64,000 bases of DNA, taken from NCBI GenBank assembly GCA_944389545.1, contig CALXMT010000007.1, forward strand, positions 1 to 64,000, in the 5' to 3' direction. The translations under genes were made by a program, and so were the position numbers. Origin of the DNA: an uncultured Kiritimatiellota bacterium (GTDB lineage Bacteria > Verrucomicrobiota > Kiritimatiellia > RFP12 > DVOR01). Positions 8,042 to 15,925 of the stretch are shown piece by piece. Below the pieces are notes generated by a model. The model saw nothing but the letters and a program-made list of their open reading frames with translations. It was not told the origin of the DNA and did not search any database. Positions within the stretch are counted from its first letter, which is position 1. Each line of letters opens with the position of its first letter.

Positions 8042-8437
8042 ATGATAGCGAACGGCGAAGAAAGACGGAAGGAGGCACAAAAAAGTGCCCTGGCAATGCG
8101 GGCGCGCTTCTCGCGTGGAGATTTGCCGCCCTGCCCGGTGGCGGTGACGTTGCGCGTGGTCGGCAATCGGTGGAGGCCGCTGATTTTGCAACGTTTGGCG
8201 ACAGGCGCATGCGGCCATGCCGCGTTGCTTGCCGCGTTTCGTCCTTTGCTGACGCAAAAGGTCCTGACGGAAAACCTGCGTGCGCTGGAAGGTTATGGGC
8301 TTCTCTCTCGGGAGACGCACCCGACCAATCCGCCGACGGTGACCTACGCGCTTACGCCGTTGGGGCGCACACTCTTGCCCGTCCTTGAGACAATGGCCGA
8401 ATGGGGCGAACGCTTCCGCGGACAGGTCGAGTCATGA
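8042..8437 (+). CDS. HxlR family winged-helix transcriptional regulator
   Basis: A 131-residue DNA-binding protein with the HxlR core. It has CPVAVTLRVVGNRWRPLILQRLATG (about 31-55), where the Cys and the G.RW..LIL pattern are family hallmarks. This is followed by the recognition helix region QKVLTENLRALEGYGLL and the wing VTYALTPLGRTL. In several HxlR proteins the N-terminal Cys senses reactive electrophiles. The divergent hydrolase gene 29 bp away is the most likely target, and the glycosylase gene is co-transcribed (ATGA overlap). The charged N-terminal extension of about 30 residues is unusual for the family. Confidence 0.85.
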   Translation: MIANGEERRKEAQKSALAMRARFSRGDLPPCPVAVTLRVVGNRWRPLILQRLATGACGHAALLAAFRPLLTQKVLTENLRALEGYGLLSRETHPTNPPTVTYALTPLGRTLLPVLETMAEWGERFRGQVES

Positions 8438-9060
8438 AGACACTTCCCGCCGACTTTTATGCCGGAGACACCGTGCAAATCGCGCGGGCGCTCTTGGGCA
8501 AACTCCTCCTGCGCCGTCTGAATGGTGCATGGTTGGCCGCTGTGATTTCCGAGACGGAGGCCTATGTCGGGCGTTGCGACAAAGCGTGCCACGCCTATGC
8601 CTATCGGCGGACGCCGCGCACCGAGACGCTCTTCGCGCCGCCCGGGACGGCCTATATTTACTTCGTTTACGGGATGCACCACTGTCTCAACGCCGTCACC
8701 GAGCCGGAAGGGGAGCCATCCGCCGTCTTGATTCGTGCCGCACGCCCACTGTTGGGGCAGGACACCATGGCGCAGCATCGCCATGGGCGTTCATGGGTCG
8801 CGCTCTCCCGCGCTCAACAGCGCGATCTCTTGAACGGCCCGGGACGTCTGTGCCAAGCCTTGGCCATCGACCGTACGTTCGACAAAACTTCGCTTGTCGA
8901 CGGGCCGGACTTGCTGATTGCCGAGGATGCCCCGGGACTCGGCCTCCACGCGATTCAACCGCGCGATATCCGCGTTACCCCGCGCATTGGCATTGACTAC
9001 GCCGAAGAGGCCAAAGACTTTCCGTGGAGATTCCTCTGGAACGGCGCTCCTGAGGCCTAA
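8434..9060 (+). CDS. mpg: DNA-3-methyladenine glycosylase (AAG/MPG family)
   Basis: A 208-residue base-excision repair enzyme of the mammalian-type AAG family, which removes alkylated purines by base flipping. It shows LPADFYAGDTVQIARALLGKLL at the N-terminus, SETEAYVG (catalytic Glu region) at about 41-48, the DKACHAY segment, the YIYFVYGMHHCLNAVT strand bearing the intercalating Tyr, and LLNGPGRLCQALAI. Length and motif order are normal. The start overlaps the HxlR stop (ATGA), so glycosylase expression is tied to the regulator and probably responds to the same electrophilic stress; that is inference. Confidence 0.92.
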   Translation: MKTLPADFYAGDTVQIARALLGKLLLRRLNGAWLAAVISETEAYVGRCDKACHAYAYRRTPRTETLFAPPGTAYIYFVYGMHHCLNAVTEPEGEPSAVLIRAARPLLGQDTMAQHRHGRSWVALSRAQQRDLLNGPGRLCQALAIDRTFDKTSLVDGPDLLIAEDAPGLGLHAIQPRDIRVTPRIGIDYAEEAKDFPWRFLWNGAPEA

Positions 9061-9061
9061 C

Positions 9062-9089
9062 AAAAAAAGACCCGCCTTACGGCGGGCCT
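9062..9089 (-). terminator. Rho-independent terminator of clpP
   Basis: CCCGCC/GGCGGG hairpin (9071-9086). Read on the minus strand it is followed by a run of seven T (plus-strand A 9062-9068). It lies 23 bp beyond the clpP stop. Confidence 0.85.
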
Positions 9090-9111
9090 TGAAAGCGTCG
9101 GAACGACTCGT

Positions 9112-9717
9112 TTACTTCACGGGCTTGGTGACCACGGCATCGACAAGGCCATAGTTCTTGGCCTCTTCCGCGGACATGAAGTTGTCACGGTCCGTGTCCT
9201 TGAAGATGGTCTCCAGGGGCTGGCCGGTGTGGTTGGCCAGGATTTCGTTCAGCGTCTGCTTCATGCGCTGGATTTCGGCGGCCTGGATTTGGATGTCCGT
9301 GCACTGGCCCTCGGCGCCGCCCAGCGGCTGGTGGATCATGATGCGGGCGTTCGGCAGGGCATAGCGCTTGCCCTTCGCACCGGCGGCCAAGAGCACGGCG
9401 CCCATGCTGGCGGCCTGGCCCACGCAGTAGGTGGCCACGTCGCACGTCAAGAACTGCATCGTGTCGTAAATCGCCAAGCCGGCCGTCACCACGCCGCCCG
9501 GGGAGTTGATGTAGAAGTTGATGTCCCGCTTCGGGTCCTGCGACTGCAGGAAAAGCAACTGGGCGATGACCAGGTTCGCCACCGTATCATCGATGGGGCC
9601 GCCCAAAAAGATGATACGATCCTGCAACAGGCGCGAGTAAATGTCATACGACCGCTCGCCGCGCGAGGTCTGCTCAACGACGATTGGCACCAACATGTTG
9701 TTCTTGGTTTCTTTCAT
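9112..9717 (-). CDS. clpP: ATP-dependent Clp protease proteolytic subunit
   Basis: The 201-residue serine peptidase subunit of the tetradecameric Clp protease. The catalytic Ser lies in [19 protein letters not shown], the His in [11 protein letters not shown], and the Asp in [10 protein letters not shown]. The oligomer-sensor stretch [17 protein letters not shown] is intact. AGAGGA lies upstream of the ATG, and an extended -10 TGC-TATACT sits 26 nt before it, so this gene is leadered, unlike many neighbours. It stands alone with its own terminator; no clpX is adjacent. The ClpB gene at 40.6 kb belongs to the disaggregase branch rather than to ClpP. Confidence 0.96.
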   Translation of the reverse strand: MKETKNNMLVPIVVEQTSRGERSYDIYSRLLQDRIIFLGGPIDDTVANLVIAQLLFLQSQDPKRDINFYINSPGGVVTAGLAIYDTMQFLTCDVATYCVGQAASMGAVLLAAGAKGKRYALPNARIMIHQPLGGAEGQCTDIQIQAAEIQRMKQTLNEILANHTGQPLETIFKDTDRDNFMSAEEAKNYGLVDAVVTKPVK

Positions 9718-9872
9718 GAACGCTCCTCTAAACTGACCGCATAGTATAGCACATCACTTCAAGCCCAACATTAGATTGCACATTTTTAAGCGTTGTGACT
9801 GACAGGCGCGGTGCGGGTGTAATGTGATGGGGATTCGCACGGAGAAGGCGCGGTTTTGTTATGCTAAAGGGC

Positions 9873-12167
9873 ATGAAACGGTTTCTTTTGTCCTTTTTGA
9901 TGATGGCATGCGCAGGCGTGGCCGGTGCTGCGGATGGGACGTTGGCCTTCGCGGACGGCTTGGCCCGACGTGGCATGGTGCGTCAAGCGGCCCAGGAATA
10001 TGAAGCCATCTTGAAAAAAGGCCCGAACGACGAAGCCTCGTTTGCCCTTGCCGGTTGTTACGAAAAGTTGGGATGGGACGAAAAGGCACGGGAAATCTAT
10101 CGAGAATTGGCCGGACGGTTGACGGGGAATCGACAGGCCGCGGCCCGCTTGCGTCTGGCCGTCTCCCTGCTCTACAAAGGCGACAAGCCCGAGGAGGCGT
10201 TGACGTTGTTGCAAGCGGTGTCCACCGGTGCGGCCACGGAAGAAACCAGACAAGTGGCTCAGCTTAATCTGGGACGGTGCCTGGCACGTCTGGGGCGTGC
10301 GGACGAAGCGGAAAAGGTTTTGTCGCAAGTGGCCGGCGGGACCGGGCTCTATGCCGCACAGGCCAAGGCCGCGCAGGCAGAGCTGTTGCTCAATCAAGGG
10401 AAGACAACAGAAGCGTGGTCGTATTATCGCTTGGCCTTGGCCGAGGCCCCCAAAGAAGAACGCGCCTCTTTGGCGGCGGATGCCTTTGGCAGAATGATGG
10501 CGGCCACGGGGGCATTGGATGCGGCAAAACAGGAAGAAGCTTACGCGCAAGCGGCACGCCTCGCTCAAGTCGCGGGCAAAGAGGTGTTGGGACGCTCGGG
10601 ACTCCTGCCCCAGGCCGCTTATGCCGCCTATCGCGCGAAACGCCCGGACGAGGCCAAGGCCTGGCTTGACGCGGAAAAGGCCTTACGCCCCTCGGCCAAG
10701 CCGGATCGACTCCTCTTCGAAGGTACTCTCGCTGAATCATTGGGCGACGATACGGGCGCTTTGACAGCCTATGAGCGCGTCCTCTCGGAGTTCCCGAACA
10801 CCCCAGAGGCGCCCCAGGCGGCCCAAGCGATGTTGACGTTGCGTGCCCGGGCCGGTGTGCCGGCAGACTTTCTGAAGGCGTGGGCGCGGGTTTCCGGTAA
10901 ACTCTCACAAGAGGCTCGCCTGGCTCTGGAACCCTCGCGGCTCGATGCGGCAACGCGCGCCAAAGACCTCACCCAAGCCCGGGCTTCCGCGACTTGGCTG
11001 ATGGAGAACGCTCCGGCCGAGCAAGCCGCCGATGCCGGCTACCGTTTGGGCCTGATGGAGCAACAGACAGGCGACTTGGCCCAAGCAGGAGAAACTTGGT
11101 TACGCACGGCGGAACGTTGGCCTTCTGCGCCCATGGCCGGTTACGCGGCCTATGCGGCGGCTTATGTCTTTGCGCAGACCAAGCAACCCGAGCGTGTCGA
11201 GCGTGCGTTGGGGTTGGCCTTGGGGTCTGGCGACGCGACGGTCGCCGCAGAGGCGCTCCTCTTCCGTGCGCGCACCGCACTCTCCGAGGGTGACACGACC
11301 GCGGCAGCGGCCACGTTGGATGAATATCTTTCACGTTTCCCCACCGGACAAGGCGTAGCGGAGGCGGCCTATTGGCGCGGCATCCTCTTCTTCAACGCGC
11401 AGGATTTCCAGGCGGCCGAACGACTGCTCGCTCAGGCATTGGCAATCTCTGACGAGCAAGGTCCCAAGCCGCTCGACCATGCCCGGCGGACGGATGCCGC
11501 GATGCGTCGCGCGCAAAGTCTGCATGCGTTGGGGCGCGAAGACGAGGCCGCGGCCTTGCTTCAGCCCATCGTGGCTTTGAAAGACGCCCAAGGTTTGGCC
11601 CCCGAATATCTGGCTTGGCTGGCGGCCTTCCGCGCCGAGCGCAAAGAATGGCCGGAGGCCGAGGCCGCCGCACGGGCCTTAGTGGCGCGGGGTGGTGCCA
11701 ACCGTGCTTGGGGGAACCTGCGTCTGGCCCAAGCCGCTGAGGCACAAGGTCAACAAGCCACGGCAATCGCCGCTTACGAGTCCGCTCTTAACGACTCCGC
11801 AAACGCCCTGCATGCCGCAGAGGCCGCCGTTGGATTGGGGCGCTTGCGGGCTAAGGCCGGCGAGCAAGACGCCGCTCGGGGCGCTTTTGAAACGGCGGTC
11901 GGCAAGGCGGACGTCAACACACCCGAGGGCCTGGCCATTGCGATGGAGGCGCATGCAAGGCTAGCCGCCACCTATGCGGCTTTGGGCCAAAAGGACAAGG
12001 CCTTGCGCGAGAACTTTTTCTTGATTACCTGTTTCGATGATCGCGAGGTGGTTCCACCGGCCTTCCGTGCCGCCATTGCCGAGCTCGAGGCGCAAGGCCG
12101 CACTGAGGAAGCGCAGACCCTCCGCGCCGAGTTCGCCCAACGTTATCCGGATGCCGCCAAGGAATGA
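9873..12167 (+). CDS. Secreted TPR-repeat protein
   Basis: A 764-residue protein with a signal peptide (KRFLLSFLMMACAGVAGA) followed by TPR helices along almost its whole length. For example, ADGLARRGMVRQAAQEYEAIL is at about 24-45, and similar 34-residue units lie near 275-310, 475-510 and 610-670. The repeated pattern of small residues resembles YbgF/CpoB-like or BamD-like periplasmic scaffolds, but no enzymatic domain is visible and the binding partner is unknown. Start ATG 9873 is chosen over 9861 because the latter lies inside the -10 box TATGCT (9860-9865). The stop overlaps the xseB region. Confidence 0.75.
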   Translation: MKRFLLSFLMMACAGVAGAADGTLAFADGLARRGMVRQAAQEYEAILKKGPNDEASFALAGCYEKLGWDEKAREIYRELAGRLTGNRQAAARLRLAVSLLYKGDKPEEALTLLQAVSTGAATEETRQVAQLNLGRCLARLGRADEAEKVLSQVAGGTGLYAAQAKAAQAELLLNQGKTTEAWSYYRLALAEAPKEERASLAADAFGRMMAATGALDAAKQEEAYAQAARLAQVAGKEVLGRSGLLPQAAYAAYRAKRPDEAKAWLDAEKALRPSAKPDRLLFEGTLAESLGDDTGALTAYERVLSEFPNTPEAPQAAQAMLTLRARAGVPADFLKAWARVSGKLSQEARLALEPSRLDAATRAKDLTQARASATWLMENAPAEQAADAGYRLGLMEQQTGDLAQAGETWLRTAERWPSAPMAGYAAYAAAYVFAQTKQPERVERALGLALGSGDATVAAEALLFRARTALSEGDTTAAAATLDEYLSRFPTGQGVAEAAYWRGILFFNAQDFQAAERLLAQALAISDEQGPKPLDHARRTDAAMRRAQSLHALGREDEAAALLQPIVALKDAQGLAPEYLAWLAAFRAERKEWPEAEAAARALVARGGANRAWGNLRLAQAAEAQGQQATAIAAYESALNDSANALHAAEAAVGLGRLRAKAGEQDAARGAFETAVGKADVNTPEGLAIAMEAHARLAATYAALGQKDKALRENFFLITCFDDREVVPPAFRAAIAELEAQGRTEEAQTLRAEFAQRYPDAAKE

Positions 12168-12178
12168 AAGGAATAGCC

Positions 12179-12418
12179 ATGGCCGAAAAGAAGAAAGCAA
12201 TGCCGAAGACCTTTGAGGAAGCCTCTGCACGTTTGGATGAGTTGGTCGCGCAAATGGAGGCCGGGCAACTGCCGTTGGACGACATGATTGCGGCCTTCGA
12301 AGAGGGGCGCCGCTTGGTTGCGTTCTGCAACGCCAAGCTCTCCGAGGTGCAAAAGCGCGTGGAGGTCATCAAAGCCCAGGAAAGTGATGGCTCCATCACT
12401 CGCGAGCCCTTCGCATGA
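12179..12418 (+). CDS. xseB: Exodeoxyribonuclease VII small subunit
   Basis: A 79-residue protein with the XseB core TFEEASARLDELVAQMEAG (about 9-27), followed by LPLDDMIAAFEEGRRLVAFCNAKLSEVQKRVEVI. XseB coats the long helical arm of XseA in the nuclease that degrades single-stranded DNA. ATG 12179 is preceded by AAAGGA at proper distance; ATG 12164 overlaps the upstream stop and is less likely. No xseA lies in the window. Its placement between a secreted TPR protein and a sulfatase gene, with an ATGA overlap to the latter, is odd for a DNA-repair subunit. Confidence 0.93.
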   Translation: MAEKKKAMPKTFEEASARLDELVAQMEAGQLPLDDMIAAFEEGRRLVAFCNAKLSEVQKRVEVIKAQESDGSITREPFA

Positions 12419-14001
12419 GCCTATCCCGACGCGACTTCCTGAAAGCGTTGTCTGCCGCAGGCGTCTGCGCGGCGATGCCCACTTGGGCCGCCGAGGGGAC
12501 GTCGGCCGCCCGTCCAAATGTGATTCTCATCTTGGCCGATGATTTGGGATTCTCGGACATCGGCTGTTACGGAGGGGAAATCCCGACGCCCCACCTTGAT
12601 GCGCTCGCCGCGGGGGGACTCCGTTTCAGCCACTTCCGCAATGCGGCGCGCTGTTGTCCCGCCCGCGCCAGTCTTTTGACCGGGCTCTGGCCCCATCAGA
12701 CGGGCATCGGCCACATGGCCAGCAATGCCGCCTGGAGCGCCAAATATTTTATTAATGGATGGTATGCCGGCGACCTGCGTCCGGAGACGCGCACCTTGGG
12801 CGAGGCCTTTCACGCCGCCGGCTATGCTACCTGCGCCATCGGCAAATGGCACGTCACCCGCCATATTGAACCCAAGGAACCCGGATTTTCTGACGCAAAC
12901 TGGCCTTGTCAGCGCGGGTTTGACCACTTCTATGGCAAACTCCAAGGCGCAGACAGTTACTTCAGAACCGCCTCCTTGGTCCATAACAATGCCTTTATCC
13001 CCGGCGGCAAAGACGTCGATCCCTCCTATTACTTCACCAGGGCCTGCGCCGATGAGGCCCTCGCGTGGCTTCGTGGCAGACCGCAGGGTAAGCCCTTCTT
13101 TCTTTACTTTGCCCCCACGGCCCCACACCTGCCGCTCCAAGCGCCCCCCGAGACCATCGCCCGCCATAAAGGCCTTTACGACGTGGGCTATGCCACCATC
13201 CGCGATGCGCGACTCGCCAAACAGAAAAGGATTGGGCTAATCCCGGCGGATACGCCGCCACAACCCCTACCCTCGCGTTGGCAAGACGTCAAGCGGAAGG
13301 CCTTCGAGGCCCGATGCATGGAAGTCTATGCCGCACAGGTTGAAGAGCTGGACACCGCCGTTGGCCGCTTGGTTACCGCCCTCCACGAACAGGGCGTGCT
13401 TGACGACACCCTCATTCTCTTTCTCTCCGACAATGGCGCCTGCGCCGAAAACACCGCGCGCACGCCCCCGCCCCCCATGCCCGGCGGCCCGGAAACGCGT
13501 TGCGGCTATGGCAAGGCCTGGGCGGCGGTCTCGAACACACCTTTCCGCGAATACAAACATTGGGTCCACGAGGGCGGTATCGCCACACCTTGCATCGCCC
13601 ACTGGCCCAACGGCTTCGCCCCGCGCAAAGATTGGGTGCGCACGCCGCGCCACCTGGTGGATGTGATGGCGACCATCCCCGACCTCACCGGCCAGCCCTT
13701 GCCCGCGGATTTCCCGCCGCTTGAGGGCGTCAGCCTGATGACCGACTTCCGTGGCGAGCCGACCGTGCGTGAACATCCGCTCATCTTTGAGCACGAAGGC
13801 AACCGCGCCTTGATTGAGGGAAATTGGAAGCTCGTCGCCAAAGGCCCAAAGGGCAAATGGGAGCTTTACGACCTAGCGACTGATCGCAACGAACTGCGTA
13901 ATCTCGCCTCCGCCCAACCCGGCCGCGTGAAGGCCATGGCCGCCAAATGGGAGGCCGAGGCCAAACGCACCCACATCCTACCCTCCCCCTTCCTCCGCTG
14001 A
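12415..14001 (+). CDS. Arylsulfatase-type sulfatase (Tat-exported)
   Basis: A 528-residue hydrolase of sulfate esters. The N-terminus SRRDFLKALSAAGVCAAM is a twin-arginine signal. The catalytic domain starts PNVILILADDLGFSDIGCYGG (metal-binding Asp pair). The sulfatase signature CCPARASLLTG (about 79-89) contains C-x-P-x-R, whose Cys must be oxidised to formylglycine by a maturase not encoded here. GKWHVT and the HWVHEGGIATPCIAHWP region supply further active-site residues. The C-terminal LYDLATDRNELRNLA is typical of AtsA-like enzymes, whose targets include sulfated glycans. The start overlaps the xseB stop. Confidence 0.93.
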   Translation: MSLSRRDFLKALSAAGVCAAMPTWAAEGTSAARPNVILILADDLGFSDIGCYGGEIPTPHLDALAAGGLRFSHFRNAARCCPARASLLTGLWPHQTGIGHMASNAAWSAKYFINGWYAGDLRPETRTLGEAFHAAGYATCAIGKWHVTRHIEPKEPGFSDANWPCQRGFDHFYGKLQGADSYFRTASLVHNNAFIPGGKDVDPSYYFTRACADEALAWLRGRPQGKPFFLYFAPTAPHLPLQAPPETIARHKGLYDVGYATIRDARLAKQKRIGLIPADTPPQPLPSRWQDVKRKAFEARCMEVYAAQVEELDTAVGRLVTALHEQGVLDDTLILFLSDNGACAENTARTPPPPMPGGPETRCGYGKAWAAVSNTPFREYKHWVHEGGIATPCIAHWPNGFAPRKDWVRTPRHLVDVMATIPDLTGQPLPADFPPLEGVSLMTDFRGEPTVREHPLIFEHEGNRALIEGNWKLVAKGPKGKWELYDLATDRNELRNLASAQPGRVKAMAAKWEAEAKRTHILPSPFLR

Positions 14002-14018
14002 ATCTAGTCCCCTCAGGC

Positions 14019-14145
14019 CACCCTTAAAAGGGCTCTTCTGAGACCCTATAGTGGTCCGAGGTCAACCACTATAGTGGTCCGGGTCGAAACCCTATAGTGG
14101 TCCGGGTCGAAACCCTTAAGGGTTCGTCACGGCCCCTTTGGAGAC
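14019..14145. repeat. Palindrome array A, 23-bp period, six units
   Basis: Tandem short palindromes with centres starting at 14023, 14046, 14069, 14092, 14115 and about 14136. They are CCCTTAAAAGGG, CCCTATAGTGG, CCACTATAGTGG, CCCTATAGTGG, CCCTTAAGGG and a degenerate CCCCTTTGG. Spacing is exactly 23 bp between the first five. It lies between two plus-strand genes. Confidence 0.85.
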
Positions 14146-14181
14146 GAGAGCCCGGGGGTTGCGGATGAGCGGCTTCTTTGC

Positions 14182-14187
14182 TAAACT
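14182..14187 (+). promoter_or_regulatory. -10 box of repeat lipoprotein gene
   Basis: TAAACT (preceded by TGC) ends 6 nt before ATG 14194, predicting a leaderless transcript. Confidence 0.45.
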
Positions 14188-14193
14188 AATTTC

Positions 14194-15882
14194 ATGAAAA
14201 CGATGTGGTTAGGCGTTGCCCTGGTGGCGATTTTCTCCCTGTGCGGGTGCTTGGACAAGCACCGCACCCCTTACAATGAAGTATCGCTCTTTGCCGGCGA
14301 CGAGCAGGAAGAGGGACGGAAGACGCTCAATCTCTGGCCGCTCTATCTCAGCGATGGGCAGGCGCGTTATGTCGCGTGGCCGCTCATCAAATCCTCGCCG
14401 GGCTGTTTCGCGTTCCTTCCCTTCTACAACTACGATCATGGCATCCATGATGTCTGCCTTCTGGCCACGGCCGTTCCCGAGGAGGGTGTCTACCGCTTCC
14501 TCCCACTCTTTTATCGCGATCCCGAGCGGTGCTTCTTGCTTCCCTTCTTTTACGTGGGCGAGGAGTCGTGGGGCTCTCCCCTGCTGTTCAACGCTGTCGA
14601 CTTCGGTCCGTTCCAGTTCACCAATCTGCTCAATGTGATTGTCATCAAGGAAAAGGATTCTACGCTTCGGACGTTCTTTCCGTTTGCCTGGTGGATTACA
14701 AGCAAAAGCTACTCCGCAAACGGCGTTCTGCCCCTCTGGTTTTGGGCCGGCAATGACCGTGGCACCGAAAGCCTCCTCTGGACACCGCTTTCCTACTATG
14801 ACAGGGACAAAAAGTCTACACGCTTCCACGTCGGCCCCTTGGGACTTCCCTTCTACGCCACGGTCGAGACGCCCACGCGCTCCTTCTCCAGACGCTTCCT
14901 GGTCTCCCATGACCGCCACTGGGCCTCGTCCGCAGACAAACCGGAGGGCCCCCTTGTCGACAATGAATGGGGCGTTGGATTTGGGTTACTCTGGAAATGG
15001 CGTGAGCGTACCGCAGACCCGATTTCTTCTTACGAAAAGATAACCGGCGTGGAGTGGACCTTTCTTTCTGATTTGCTCGCACATGGCGAGTTTGTACGTT
15101 ATGGCCGTTCGCATAGATTCGCAGATATGTTAAATCTCCTGTCTTCAAAACAGGTCAACGAAGTCTCACGCACGCGCACCAACGCGTTTGGGTGGCTCCT
15201 TTGGCGCAGTACGTACGAAGACATCGTCACTGATGGACTTGCCACCAAGAAACGACAATGGTTCACGCCTCTCGTCAGCCATTCCAAAACCGTCGATTCC
15301 AAAGGCGTCGTCTCCCAAAGCGAGACCGGGCTTCTCTTGGACGCCCTCGCTTGGAAAACGGCGGACGGTTCCTATGACGGTTCGGCCTTACTCTGGGGAC
15401 TCCTCTTTGGGGATGAGTTCTATGCTATCTTAAAAGACCGTCACCGTCAAACGACCCTCCTACCTTGGGGCCTCCTTTGGAGCCGCGATGAGGGTAACTT
15501 CGATGTCGAGACCGACCTCTTGTGCGGATTGCTTTACGACCGCGAAAGAAGCATCGACGGGTTCTTGACGGAAACCAGACTCTTGCGTGGACTGCTCTAT
15601 AAAAGCGAGAAATATAGGCATTCCTTTGGCACCTCGGTGCTGCTTGGACTGCTGTACGACAACGTCCACGAGGCCGACACCGGCAAGGAGACCTTTGGCA
15701 TCCTCGGTTGGCTCTATCGTTCCTCCCGCGATGCCGCTGGCACGCGCGAGCGTTTCGCCTTGCCGGGCCTTTCCCTGGTCACCCACGAGACAAACGACGA
15801 CTGGGCCTTCTCCTTCCTCGGTGGTCTTTTCGGTGTCGCGCGGTCCGGCGATGAGACAGACTGGCGTTTCCTTTGGCTCTGA
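14194..15882 (+). CDS. Lipoprotein with LGLL-type repeats, unknown function
   Basis: A 562-residue exported protein that I do not recognise. A signal sequence ends at LCGC, a lipobox with Cys19. The sequence is rich in aromatic residues and contains short strand-like blocks such as LWPLYLSDG, FLPFYNYD, FLPLFYRDPE, FLLPFFYVGEE. From about residue 397 it has at least six repeats of about 20-24 residues centred on LLWGLLF, LLPWGLLW, LLCGLLYDRE, LLRGLLYKSE, VLLGLLYDN and ILGWLYRSS. The alternation suggests beta-strand repeats on a surface-exposed or membrane-associated lipoprotein. Its own promoter is leaderless-type, and it is followed by rlmB, which has a separate promoter. Confidence 0.6.
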   Translation: MKTMWLGVALVAIFSLCGCLDKHRTPYNEVSLFAGDEQEEGRKTLNLWPLYLSDGQARYVAWPLIKSSPGCFAFLPFYNYDHGIHDVCLLATAVPEEGVYRFLPLFYRDPERCFLLPFFYVGEESWGSPLLFNAVDFGPFQFTNLLNVIVIKEKDSTLRTFFPFAWWITSKSYSANGVLPLWFWAGNDRGTESLLWTPLSYYDRDKKSTRFHVGPLGLPFYATVETPTRSFSRRFLVSHDRHWASSADKPEGPLVDNEWGVGFGLLWKWRERTADPISSYEKITGVEWTFLSDLLAHGEFVRYGRSHRFADMLNLLSSKQVNEVSRTRTNAFGWLLWRSTYEDIVTDGLATKKRQWFTPLVSHSKTVDSKGVVSQSETGLLLDALAWKTADGSYDGSALLWGLLFGDEFYAILKDRHRQTTLLPWGLLWSRDEGNFDVETDLLCGLLYDRERSIDGFLTETRLLRGLLYKSEKYRHSFGTSVLLGLLYDNVHEADTGKETFGILGWLYRSSRDAAGTRERFALPGLSLVTHETNDDWAFSFLGGLFGVARSGDETDWRFLWL

Positions 15883-15925
15883 CAGTTGGAGACGGAAGGG
15901 GGCAAGGTTTGGTACACTAATACGT

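Noticed and set aside
14019-14145. Array A as the terminator of the sulfatase operon
   Set aside because: No T-run follows, and related arrays D and E lie between divergent genes, where no terminator is needed. A terminator role for some arrays cannot be excluded.
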